Positions 1-9,300 of a stretch of DNA of 64,000 bases are shown here, in pieces. The stretch is from Bremerella volcania (GTDB lineage Bacteria > Planctomycetota > Planctomycetia > Pirellulales > Pirellulaceae): contig NZ_CP036289.1 of the NCBI RefSeq assembly GCF_007748115.1, positions 4,774,001 to 4,838,000 of the forward strand, written 5' to 3'. The notes under the pieces are model-generated. The model ran no database searches. It had not been told where the DNA came from and saw nothing but the letters and a program-made list of their open reading frames with translations. Numbering within the stretch: position 1 is the first letter of the stretch; every line of letters starts with the position of its first letter. The position numbers and the translations under genes are program-made.

Positions 1-674
1 ACCAGAAACGGCTTATGAATGTCGCTCGCGGTGATCTGGCAGTCGATCGCTTTGGCAATCGCGATTGACGCAGCGCCAGCCCCGCAACCGAAATCAACGA
101 CCCGTGGTGACGCTGGTAACTCCCCCAGCATGGACAGAGCTTTCAGCGTGCTGGCTTTGCTGCCAGGACCTTTGAGTGCCAAGCCTTCGTAGAATGAGAA
201 CATCAAAGCCATCTGGTAGTGAGTCTCGCACGCTTCGAGCATCTGGGCTAACGGCTCGGGATCTGCCAGGCGATGATCGTTGCCCACTTCCATCAGCGTC
301 GGTGCTGGCATTCCGCTGTTGGCCATGAGTTCTTCGCTGTGCTCGAACGGCACAATGTCATCTTTGCGGGAATGCAGGATGGTGGAGTTGGGTTTGAGCT
401 TCGTGACCGTTCCCCACTTCTTCCAAGCTGGACACAACAGAACCAGTGGCGTGTCGTGCGAGTCGATGTTCATCGCCACCGCGCCGCCACGGGAGCTGCC
501 AATCACGACATCCGGCTGATGCTGATCGTACTCAGCTTGTGCCGTCGTGACTGCTGCGTCGAAATCATCATCGTCGAGGGCCGGGTTGATCACGGTGTGT
601 CCATGATCTTTGAGAAACGTCGGCTTGACGCCGCCGGGGATGGATTGCCATCCATGCAGGAACAGGATTTTCAT
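1..674 (-). CDS. Alpha/beta hydrolase fused to SAM methyltransferase (3' end outside window)
   Basis: An open frame starts with ATG at 674 and runs off the left edge, giving about 224 visible residues. The first half resembles small serine hydrolases of the RBBP9/YqiA type: it opens KILFLHGWQS, has a nucleophile elbow GSSRGGA at about residue 61, and later SRKDDIVPFEHS and GNDHRL, which fit the Asp and His of a catalytic triad. From about residue 196 a second domain begins with VVDFGCGAGAASIAIAKA, which fits motif I of class I SAM-dependent methyltransferases. A fusion of the two activities in one chain is therefore suggested. The substrate is unknown. It lies 19 bp downstream of the lyase gene on the same strand. 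Because the 3' end is missing, completeness of the methyltransferase domain cannot be judged. Confidence 0.7.
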   Translation of the reverse strand, partial: MKILFLHGWQSIPGGVKPTFLKDHGHTVINPALDDDDFDAAVTTAQAEYDQHQPDVVIGSSRGGAVAMNIDSHDTPLVLLCPAWKKWGTVTKLKPNSTILHSRKDDIVPFEHSEELMANSGMPAPTLMEVGNDHRLADPEPLAQMLEACETHYQMALMFSFYEGLALKGPGSKASTLKALSMLGELPASPRVVDFGCGAGAASIAIAKAIDCQITASDIHKPFL

Positions 675-693
675 TGTTGGTTCATTCGCCTGA

Positions 694-3507
694 TTATTTC
701 TCGGGGGCAACAAATCGCGAGGTTGCAGTGCCATCCGCATCAAAGGAGACGACACCGGTATCTCCCTGGAGTTCGATTCCCTCGATGGTGATCGTCTCGC
801 GTTGACTTTCTGGGCGGCGATAGACCAGGTCACTGCTGCCATCGGAGCGAATACAGCGAAAGATCAATGCGTTGACGTCCGCCTGCTGGAGTTCGACGCG
901 ATCGACGCACCACCTTTGATCAGGCCCGGCTGGGACGAGGACCCAGGCTCGTGTCGTGGTTCCGGTTGCCTTCCATTGGAATGTCGGCGTCCACATTGGG
1001 GCACGGTTCTCACCGACGACATGCCAGCCCTGAATGTGTGGCTCGGTCTGTCCATGAATCAGCTCGACTGCGAGTCCATCCGTGACAGCAGGCATGATGC
1101 GGAGGGCCGCACCCCCGTCCCAGCAATGGACGGTTTTCGATTTGTCATCGACAACGCCCGCATGATTGCGACGACTGTGGAACAGGGCCTCGTATTGATG
1201 CTCCTGATCGTCGGCCGGTTCGACGGTATCGAACACAACCCAGTAAGACGTTTCGGGGGGATTGGTTCCTTTGATGAAAAGGATCTGCCGCGTCTGCTTG
1301 CCCTCGACATGTTTCCCGGGCGGAAACCAGCCGTGTGTATGGAAGCCTTCGGCGTAGTCGAAACCGTCCGTCGTCACCCAGCGGCGTTGCTCAGGAATGT
1401 GGCCGTCGATTTCATATCGTGGATAGGTCCGGGCCTGCACGCCGCCATCCACGAGGATCGTGTTGTAACCGCGAGTTGATCCGGTGTAGGCCGCGAACGG
1501 ACCGCCCGAGTATGAACCACGTCCGCCGCTGGCCAGTAGCTGATGACCACCGTAATCAACATAGATGTTGAGTTTGTCCTCCTTGCCGTGACTCGCACCG
1601 ACCGGACCGGCGTCCATGAACAAATACCTGTGCTGCGGCCCCCAGCCGGTTCGCATCACGATATGCCCCGCATTTGGAAAGTAGATCGAACGATAATCGG
1701 GTGGACTGCCTTGTTCGCCTTTGGTCGCCATCCAGAGGAAATCGTCTCGGTGCGGATACAGTTTGTGAGCGCGACTCATGTGGTCGTCAATCATGCCCCA
1801 GGTACTGTCATTCAGGTCGATTTGACCCTGGTCAGGGCGAGAGAGTGCGATCGGATGTCGATACGCGAGTTCGAGCACGTCGAGAAACTGCTGAGGGACC
1901 TCCCGACCCACGCGACGGTACAGGGCAATCATGTTTTCCATCGCCATTAGCGACGCCCAGTTGTAGCCTGTGCTCAGGCTGACATGACTGCCATCGTCGT
2001 GAAACTGAACCTTCAGCACTTCCTGCCAGCGCCGCACCGCTTCCTGTTCCCAGCGTTTCGATTCCTTCAGTTCAGGCAGCATCAACGCTGTCTGCAACAA
2101 CGCCACGCAGATGTGGGCACCGCCGTCATCGTGGGCGGCGAAACTGCTGGGGTTCATAATCAGCCGACATTGTCGGATGAAGCCGAGCAACATGTGGAAG
2201 TGAGCATCGTCCGTGAAGTCGGGTGACTTGCGGAACTCGTCGTAGGCGGGCCACCAAGTCATCTCGCAACGACGACCAATGTTGCTGGTGTTCAGGTAAC
2301 CCAACTCGAACGTCGTCCCGTCCATCCAGTTCAACCTGCCGATGTCGGGATTGCGAGGATGCAGGAACGGCTCGCGAGCCACCCAGTCCTGCACTTCGCG
2401 CGAGAAGCGATCGACGTAGCGTTTGTCCTCGGTTTCTGAGTACGCCTTCGCCAGTGAGACCCAATGAAAATGCCGCGTCAAATGCCCGCTGCACAGATCC
2501 CAGCGGATGGTGCTATCATCGTCCACAAACTGCTGCGTGTTGCCCGCACCATCGACGTAGGTTTTTGAGAAGGTGTGAAACGGTCCCAGCGTGCCGTAAC
2601 GATCTTCGAGAACCGCATCAGCGACTTCAAGATAGTTGGTGCCGCAATACTCAGGCTTGAAGCCCGGTCCGATTGGAGTTTTGCGGGAGCGCAGATGTTC
2701 CAGCAACAACTGCCCCGCCTGTTGTCGATCGCCACGCTCGATGGCATCTGTGACATGCTTCAACGCAGGATCTGTTAGATCGAGAGCATCCAGCACGATG
2801 TCACGTGCGGATGGCTGCGTGTGCGATTCAAGGTCGGTCACGTTTGTGACCGACAAGTCGCGGAATGTCGCGGTGTTCTGGCGGGCTTCATTCCCACCAG
2901 TGACAGCGTAGAACCCGATCTGTCCGGGCGTCAGCTTCCGATTGAGGCTGAACTCGTAAATGGGCCGATCAAAGTGTTCAAAATAGAACCGTAATCGACT
3001 GCCACCATCTTCGGGAGAACAGAGAATGCGGAGCTTGTAGTCACCCTCGTGCGAAGTGAACTCCCAGGGTTTCTGATACTGGTGATTATCGACCCAACCG
3101 GGCGGTTTCGGAGACGGCTCGCGACGCGGCTGATTGACACCGTCAATCCAGATGTCCCAGGTCCCGCGATGCTCACCCTCGCGAAGCTCAAACTTGACAG
3201 ACTTGGGTGCTGTGAACGGATCAGCCTCTGGTGAATCCAGCCCGATTGCAAATCCCGCAATGCACTGAAGATCGCCGTCCGTCCGCTCCGTTGGATCAAT
3301 ACGAATGCCCACTACGAATGTGTCAAGTTCAGCAAACCTCTCGGGGAGGATGTGGCTCGTTTGCCGCGTGGCCGAGGCCGCAACAGTAGTCAACCTCACC
3401 CCGGCTTTTCCGTCTGGGTCATCCGCACGTGATTCCGGCGCAAGCCACAGAACATTTGTCAGAACACCAACGACAACCATCCCACAACGAACATTCACGG
3501 CAAACAA
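694..3507 (-). CDS. Secreted heparinase II/III-family polysaccharide lyase
   Basis: A 937-residue protein with an N-terminal hydrophobic segment ending near LAPESRADD, read as a signal peptide, so it acts in the periplasm or outside. Residues of about 45-220 look like a beta-sandwich (LamG or concanavalin-like) module, with text such as GTWDIWIDGV and IGFYAVTGG. The middle part (about 240-560) is alpha-helical and Trp/His rich, as in the alpha/alpha toroid of alginate lyases and heparinases. The last 300 residues match the heparinase II/III C-terminal beta domain, with FPNAGHIVMRTGWG and MDAGPVGASHGKEDKLN. The family cleaves uronic-acid polysaccharides by beta-elimination. The exact glycan is not predictable here. 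Such enzymes are abundant in planctomycetes. The next gene upstream is 135 bp away. Confidence 0.8.
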   Translation of the reverse strand: MFAVNVRCGMVVVGVLTNVLWLAPESRADDPDGKAGVRLTTVAASATRQTSHILPERFAELDTFVVGIRIDPTERTDGDLQCIAGFAIGLDSPEADPFTAPKSVKFELREGEHRGTWDIWIDGVNQPRREPSPKPPGWVDNHQYQKPWEFTSHEGDYKLRILCSPEDGGSRLRFYFEHFDRPIYEFSLNRKLTPGQIGFYAVTGGNEARQNTATFRDLSVTNVTDLESHTQPSARDIVLDALDLTDPALKHVTDAIERGDRQQAGQLLLEHLRSRKTPIGPGFKPEYCGTNYLEVADAVLEDRYGTLGPFHTFSKTYVDGAGNTQQFVDDDSTIRWDLCSGHLTRHFHWVSLAKAYSETEDKRYVDRFSREVQDWVAREPFLHPRNPDIGRLNWMDGTTFELGYLNTSNIGRRCEMTWWPAYDEFRKSPDFTDDAHFHMLLGFIRQCRLIMNPSSFAAHDDGGAHICVALLQTALMLPELKESKRWEQEAVRRWQEVLKVQFHDDGSHVSLSTGYNWASLMAMENMIALYRRVGREVPQQFLDVLELAYRHPIALSRPDQGQIDLNDSTWGMIDDHMSRAHKLYPHRDDFLWMATKGEQGSPPDYRSIYFPNAGHIVMRTGWGPQHRYLFMDAGPVGASHGKEDKLNIYVDYGGHQLLASGGRGSYSGGPFAAYTGSTRGYNTILVDGGVQARTYPRYEIDGHIPEQRRWVTTDGFDYAEGFHTHGWFPPGKHVEGKQTRQILFIKGTNPPETSYWVVFDTVEPADDQEHQYEALFHSRRNHAGVVDDKSKTVHCWDGGAALRIMPAVTDGLAVELIHGQTEPHIQGWHVVGENRAPMWTPTFQWKATGTTTRAWVLVPAGPDQRWCVDRVELQQADVNALIFRCIRSDGSSDLVYRRPESQRETITIEGIELQGDTGVVSFDADGTATSRFVAPEK

Positions 3508-3642
3508 CTTCCTATCCCATCATTTTTCCACGAAGAACCAGACACGGACATTCTACCGCAGCGGGCTTTCAGGCTCCATTTCTAGAGCATGTTCGCCCAT
3601 TGACATCCCTTGGTAAAACACGAAAGGAGAAGCAACTCCAAT

Positions 3643-4287
3643 TCATTCGGAGTAGAGCTCCGCATCCCATTCCTCATCTGCTTCATCAGCGTACAGATCA
3701 AGCATTCGACGATTGACGGGACGTCGCGAGCGAGCTTCGTGCTCATCTTTGATTCGATCCCAAATCGCTTGTACGTCTGAACCTTCCATCGTCTCGTTTG
3801 TCGACAAATGTCGTGTGATCGGACCGATGTATTCCTGCCAGCTTGGCAAGCTGATGTATCGCTCTCCAAGAGCAATCTGTCGGTCCAAATAGGCGACTCG
3901 CTCAGTCTCATCGTGATGAAGAAATCCGGCCGCTGTCCATGCCTGACGCCAGTCGTGCTCGTGTTCCTTGATCGCCGATACTGTGCAGGGCCGACCTCGG
4001 TGAAGAAGTTCCAGGATCGGTCCAGCCAAGGCTAAGTGGCACAGGTTTTCCATCAATCGAGTGCGTGGGAACGTGCCAGGCGGATACTGCAATTCAGGCA
4101 TACGGATCATGGTCCACTCATCGAGCCGTTGTACTCGCGGACCGATGCGGGCCAGATCGGCAGCAGAGAAGCCATTGACCGACATCAGTTCAATGGGGAA
4201 CCCAGCGTTCATCGCAAGCAGAGCGTGGCCACTGGTGTGATAGATCCGATCTTCGGTGATCTCTTTCGAGGCGGTTGTCGTGGCCAT
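3643..4287 (-). CDS. Unknown protein with degenerate M41-peptidase-like motif
   Basis: 214 residues, starting at ATG 4287. Near the N-terminus it reads RIYHTSGHALLAMNAGFPIELMSV. The start of FtsH-type M41 peptidase domains has the same layout, a helix with HExxH followed by a small-residue segment, but here the motif is HTSGH: both His are kept and the catalytic Glu is Thr. The rest (helical, with PGTFPRTRLMENLCHLALAGPILE) also recalls the M41 helical fold, in which a distant Asp binds zinc. I infer a catalytically dead or re-purposed M41-like domain. No AAA domain or membrane segment is present. It stands alone, 135 bp from the lyase and about 110 bp from the recombinase fragment. Function unknown. 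Confidence 0.6.
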   Translation of the reverse strand: MATTTASKEITEDRIYHTSGHALLAMNAGFPIELMSVNGFSAADLARIGPRVQRLDEWTMIRMPELQYPPGTFPRTRLMENLCHLALAGPILELLHRGRPCTVSAIKEHEHDWRQAWTAAGFLHHDETERVAYLDRQIALGERYISLPSWQEYIGPITRHLSTNETMEGSDVQAIWDRIKDEHEARSRRPVNRRMLDLYADEADEEWDAELYSE

Positions 4288-4395
4288 AATCTAGCAATAT
4301 CGACAGACCGACTCGTCTTGAATCGGCCGGTCGTGAAACGGTGGGCGCGCCCTACTCGCGTCTCAGGCGAGGACCCGGTCATGAGCCCCTCTTGG

Positions 4396-4539
4396 TCAGG
4401 TATTGAAGTGGTAGCACCGGATTCGGTGTAGCAACTTCTGCTGGGCTGGGATCGAAAAGCCTTCTTTCTCCTGCTCATCAGACGAGACACGGGCGTACAT
4501 CACGGCCTTTGAGTGATTGGGTGAGCACTGACGCCGCAC
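4396..4539 (-). pseudogene. 5' fragment of a serine recombinase
   Basis: Reading the minus strand from GTG 4539 gives a short peptide containing KAVMYARVSSDEQEKEG followed by FSIPAQQKLL, then unrelated residues and a stop at 4396. This is the N-terminal beta strand and catalytic-serine loop (ARVSS) of large serine recombinases, including the usual IPAQ segment. The recombinase reading frame ends after about 35 recognisable residues; nothing matching the rest of the enzyme follows. It is therefore a relic. It differs from both intact recombinases in this window. It lies in the 380-bp gap between the defence operon and the flanking genes, so it plausibly marks the edge of an old insertion. The remainder of 4288-4669 shows no gene. 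Confidence 0.7.
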
Positions 4540-4669
4540 TGCATTGGCTCGTTTCTGTCGATGAAAATTATTCTACCCGTTTGAGGCGGAAATGTCTTCT
4601 TTGAGGTCATGCCAAGCAGCGCTTTGTCATCTCAATTCAACCGGAAGAATGCCAACTTCAACACGCTGG

Positions 4670-5479
4670 CTATGTACTCTTGGTATTGCCTCGTCCACCT
4701 AATCCGAGTGGAATCAAGGTTCTGATCTTGCCAATAGAAACGAGAACGTCGTTGGGGACACTTTCGCTCCCCGGCAACTGAATCGGCGGTAGCAGGTCGC
4801 CGCACTTCAATGTTGCCGTCTCCCAGCCGGGGATCGCCTGAATGAACTTTTTTAGATCGTTCCCGTTCTCGGTGAACTTGTCAAAGTCGAGTGTGAGTGA
4901 AACGAACTCGTGAATCATCAATATGCCGTGGGTGGCGTCTTTCGTTTTTGCCAGCTTGGCAGTTGCTGCCAACGCATGAAACAGTTGGTACCGTAGAGGT
5001 TTGATCTCATCATCCACGGAGTGCCCGACGATTCCGCAAGAGAGTCTCTCGACTCGCGTTGGGATATTGCTACCACGGTCAATCGGCGCATCGTCCAGTT
5101 GTTTCTGCACGGTCGGTCCCAAAGACTCATCTGCCTTGGCTTCGACGGTGACAGCCACTCGGTGTCCGGCTGAAGCGGTTCCCCATAGTGCGAGATCAGC
5201 ATTTCGCTTGCCGCCCCGGAACTCATCGAATCCAATCTCCATCTCAGCAACCGCCTGTTCGATTGTCAGGCCACGAGTTGCCGGATCTCTGTTCAATGCT
5301 TCTTTGAGTTCATGGGGACACTCCATACTGCCAGAGTCGCACCATGCTCTGGCAAGTTCTTTAGCACTCCGGTAATCCTTCCATTGAGCAGCTCCCCCGG
5401 CTGGTGGTGCATTCTCAAACCAGGACTGCAAGTCGACAATCGACGCCCCTTGCTCTGTTTTTCCTGTCACGTGAATCAT
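4670..5479 (-). CDS. DUF6946-like protein with PD-(D/E)xK-like motif, last gene of MADS operon
   Basis: 269 residues. Its start overlaps the stop of the GIY-YIG gene by 4 bp, so the two are translationally coupled. The N-terminus (SWFENAPPAGGAAQWKDYRS) recalls the family Pfam calls DUF6946; that match is from memory. At about residues 94-117 it has RNADLALWG, then VAVTVEAKADES: an Asp followed about 18 residues later by ExK, the pattern of PD-(D/E)xK nucleases. I infer a restriction-like nuclease or DNA-end binding domain. It is not one of the eight core MADS genes as I know the system. As the most promoter-distal gene of the operon it could be a swapped-in effector. Alternatives are a toxin or an anti-phage accessory of an unrelated mechanism. 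Confidence 0.6.
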   Translation of the reverse strand: MIHVTGKTEQGASIVDLQSWFENAPPAGGAAQWKDYRSAKELARAWCDSGSMECPHELKEALNRDPATRGLTIEQAVAEMEIGFDEFRGGKRNADLALWGTASAGHRVAVTVEAKADESLGPTVQKQLDDAPIDRGSNIPTRVERLSCGIVGHSVDDEIKPLRYQLFHALAATAKLAKTKDATHGILMIHEFVSLTLDFDKFTENGNDLKKFIQAIPGWETATLKCGDLLPPIQLPGSESVPNDVLVSIGKIRTLIPLGLGGRGNTKST

Positions 5480-6288
5480 TCGAGATCACCGTCCCCGTTG
5501 CTGAGTTCTCCGAGCTTTTGCTCGTGCCATTCCTGATATGTTTGGCCGGTTGCCTCAAGTTTCCATGAGATGCGGCCGTTGATGTTTCCGGCATTGACGA
5601 TCGCGCCACCGGCACTTGGACTGCTGAATCCGACATCCTCGGTAAAAATGAAATACTCCGATTCATGGCTATCAGCGAGCTTGCCGTCATTCAGTAGTTG
5701 CTCCCGCAACGCCTTGTAGGAAGTCCAAGATTTTGGTCCCTCTTTCCGAGCTTTCGATCCCTTCAACACAACGAACTCACCACCAATCTCACAAGCCTTC
5801 GCGGTCGCTCCCATCACGGTCAGTGAGAATGTCGGCGATTCGACTTCAATCAGATCGGTCGTATCAGCCGCTGATGGCTTCCGTTGTAGAAAACCGAAGC
5901 TTAGGACTGGAAACACCATCTGAACCTGTTCCAGAGAGTATTCCATGTCCGCAAAATCGGGCTCGGGTAGAGGCGGCAACGGCGGTGCGGTGCCGTTCAT
6001 CACATTTGCCCGACCAGCCTGATGAGCCATTTGAATGACGCGGCTTTCAAGGTATCGCCCGTGCGACTTGCTAAGGTTTTGATCCTTGCTGATAACCAGA
6101 ACGACTCGATTCCAGAAATCCTTGGTTTCATCCTTATCGTGGTTCAACAGTCGAGTCCAAACACTGTCGCCTTCACCAATGTAGACACATTCCCTGTTGG
6201 GAGCATCAGGATCGGGGCCGACCAGGCGATACACACCAGTCCGCTTAGCAAGAAGACACGCCCATTGTGCTCGGTGCCGCAACGGCAA
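5476..6288 (-). CDS. GIY-YIG nuclease with DUF4357-like C-terminal domain
   Basis: 270 residues if translation starts at TTG 6288. GVY at residues 18-20 and YIG at 36-38 form the GIY-YIG core, followed by FWNRVVLVISKDQNLSKSHG and YLESRVIQMA, which supply the conserved Arg/His/Glu positions of this nuclease fold. From about residue 160 to the end, KGSKARKEGPKSW, FTEDVGFSSPSAGGAIV and NGRISWK match the DUF4357 module often joined to GIY-YIG. The start is uncertain: the frame is closed by a TGA 21 bp upstream of the TTG, while another frame starting at ATG 6392 is open across the region. That suggests either a TTG start or a frameshift near 6260-6290. It lies 69 bp after mad8 in the same operon and probably cuts DNA. 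Confidence 0.75.
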   Translation of the reverse strand: MPLRHRAQWACLLAKRTGVYRLVGPDPDAPNRECVYIGEGDSVWTRLLNHDKDETKDFWNRVVLVISKDQNLSKSHGRYLESRVIQMAHQAGRANVMNGTAPPLPPLPEPDFADMEYSLEQVQMVFPVLSFGFLQRKPSAADTTDLIEVESPTFSLTVMGATAKACEIGGEFVVLKGSKARKEGPKSWTSYKALREQLLNDGKLADSHESEYFIFTEDVGFSSPSAGGAIVNAGNINGRISWKLEATGQTYQEWHEQKLGELSNGDGDLE

Positions 6289-6357
6289 CGCCCTTCGGCT
6301 AGTCGCAGTTCATTTTCTTCGGTGTCGTGATAGACAAACAATTCCAATGACTCCGCA

Positions 6358-9300
6358 TCAAGTATCAACCGCCGTTTTTGTATCACCGCCATGTTTCGTC
6401 ACTCGTGGTCTGCATTGAATCTTCATTGCGTCTCGTGAAAACGACTCGTCGGTTGCTTTAGCTGACCAAACAAAGGCTTCGCCTTGCTTCAGTTGGGCCA
6501 TCTTTTCCGGCGTGAGCGCATGCAGAGAGGAGTTCGCTTTCTGGATGTACTTGATCCATGCAGGCGAGTTGAAGCGATGCAGAATGATCTGTGTCGACAA
6601 TTCAATCAGAGCCAGCGGGACCGACGGAGGGTCCTGGCTAGCCACCATCACACTTGTGCCTTTGTGGCGCATTTCACGAACGACTTCCACGAGTCCGGCA
6701 ACCAATTCAGCACTGTCGATGTATTTGTGGGCCTCGTCGAAGACAACCAGCTTATTGAACTTTGTACCTTCGTAGGTCGCGTCTCCGAAAAGTTGCAACA
6801 GAACAACAAAGAGTCCGAGCGCTTCGTCTTTCTCGATGAACTCGTCACGCAAATCGACGATTACCAACCGTCCAGGCCGGATCAATCCCTTCAGGCTACT
6901 CTCGTCATCAATGTACTGCGCTGCCATTTCCAGTCGAAGTCCCGCCAAATCCTTCAAACTGTCAGATAGCGAGGAGTCATCAATTCCACTCTGAAGTCCC
7001 TCCAGCGTCATATCGTTGCGGAGACCTCTCATTATTGACTTGAGCTGCCGCATGTATAGCTGGTTCCCAACAGCCCCCATCGGGAACTGCCAGTGGCTCA
7101 CCTGCAACTCTTTTGCAGAAAAGCGAAGCGGGTGCACGTCAACTCCCGGATATTCTCGACGACGATCCTCAATCTTGTCCTTCGGGACCAGCAGCAAAAC
7201 ATCTTCGATAGCCCGAGGCTTCGCGCCGAACCGTTTTTCCAGTGCTTCGATGGCCCAACTCTCAGAGTTCGGCTCCCGCATGGACGTGAACTCGGGGCGA
7301 TAGTCCTGAGTTGGGCTGTAATGAAAAATTACAGTGGCGAGTGGGCTCGGGAGGTGATTGATGTTCGGGATTGGAACCGTCGCCATCTCGGCGACAGAAC
7401 CGAGTGTGTAGCTTTTGCCACCTCCCTGGACACCAAACAAGCTGATTGTGTGGGTCTGATTCAGATCCAGTGCAATTTTACGCCCTGCAAATTCACCGAT
7501 AATGCCGTACTGCGGAGAATCATTGGTGCTTCCCAAAAGTACGTCGAAAGATGGTCCGCGCTTATCCGCTTGAGCCGGCAGGGCGGAAACTGCCTCTTTC
7601 GACTCCTCGATACTCTGGACGCCAGTTTCTCGCGACACTGCGTGCTCGGACTCTATTTGTTCCTGTTCTGGATCATCGAGTGATTTACGTTCAGCCGCTG
7701 GTTTCTGCTGCGGGGCTTCGCTGGCTCGTGCTCGTATCTCCTGGTCTTGTTCGTCGTCGGATTGGAGTGAAGATGGTTGAATGGCATCCTCGTCAAGATC
7801 GGAGACAAAACTACGTGAGGTCAGCGAGTCCCAATCCACGCATCGGTCACGATCTGGGGCAAGGAATGCAGCATCACTCAGCTTTGGTATCGACGATGTT
7901 GTTTCTACTGCTGCCTCCCCGCCGGAACTCGGTGTGGGAGGGTCTTCACTGTTATCTGAGGCAAACAGATCACCACTGCTGGAATCATCCTCAGAATCAC
8001 TCGGTCGCGCACCAACCTCATTTACGAGCGTTTGAATGACGTCTATGCCGACTCGATGGAACTCAACCTCATTATCGACTTCTGATTCGTCAACACCATC
8101 CTTCTCAAAATCAAACACTATTGCACTACGCGTAAACTTCAGATCATAGCCGTCTTCAAGTGTCCGAAGAAAAAATCGAGCCTCATCGGCCACCTTGTGT
8201 TCAAGCATCTCGAAACGTGCTGAACGTTCAACATAGAACTCAAGCAACCTGCAAAGTTCTGCTGTTTTGAACGAGCGGTCGATTCGGTCAGGAGTATGCA
8301 AGCGTGGATCGAAATGAAGGCGGATGACGCGTTCGCTCGTTTCCAACTGCTCAACAATACTGTCCTTCAACTGAGCGTACTGAGCGAGATTGCCTGCGTT
8401 GGAATAGCACTTCACTTCAATCAGGTTGCAGGTAATCGTTCGCGTTGCTGCGTTGAGATCGAACAATGCCAGATCAGTACGCTTGAGGCTGACTTCCTCC
8501 TGGAGATCAGCAGCAGCTTTTCTTGGCTCCCGATACAGGTCAACATGGGCATCGAGTGGCACGACGATTTGATTAGTGAAGATTCCTTGATGGTCGAGAT
8601 ACAGCTTTGCGAGCGCAAGACCAAGCGCTTCCGCTCTCTGGTTCGGCGAGGCAATCAACTTCAGCGCAAGTCGACCTGATAAAGATCGCAAGCTATCGAG
8701 AATAGCAGCGGATCTCTGTCCATCGTGCGGCAACGAATAGCGCTCCAAGACCGATCGCATCATTGCCTCAACTTCGAGCAGCGAGCGTGAGGTCACAAGA
8801 ACCTGATGTCCCAATCCGTTTTCCAATGTGGGTGTGTGTTCGATCAAGTAGTCAGGCCGGATTCCTTGGTCATTGTGATCAAAGTATTCGATTCCAATGT
8901 TTCGATCGACGGTGAAGACCCAGTCACTCACGTCGTGAACTTGGTGAATCAGTGCTCTATCGTCATTGTCGAGCGCAAGCGTAACCTGAGGCCGATTCGA
9001 TACTCCCGCCTGCCCTGTGGCAACCGTCGCGGTCGCAGCTGAAAAAACGGTTGGCAGAGACGATAGCAAATCAGTGATAGACTCAGCTCCGCTAATCGCA
9101 GATGCTCGCCCATGTCGAGGCTGCCGTGTCCAAGCGACTGTTTCTCCATCGTCTGTGTAGTCGAGAACGAAGTCTTGCAGCAGACCGTGTACCGGAGCAC
9201 CAGCTTGTTCCGCTTGATACTTCCCGGCAGAAACCGCCTCCGCTGGGAAAACGTCGAACAGCAGGCTGACATGAGCTGGGTACGCGTCACTCTCCGACCG

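Noticed and set aside
4379-4460. Possible tRNA around the CACCG-AATC-CGGTG hairpin
   Set aside because: No T-loop, D-arm or acceptor stem could be paired; the region is better explained as the recombinase relic.
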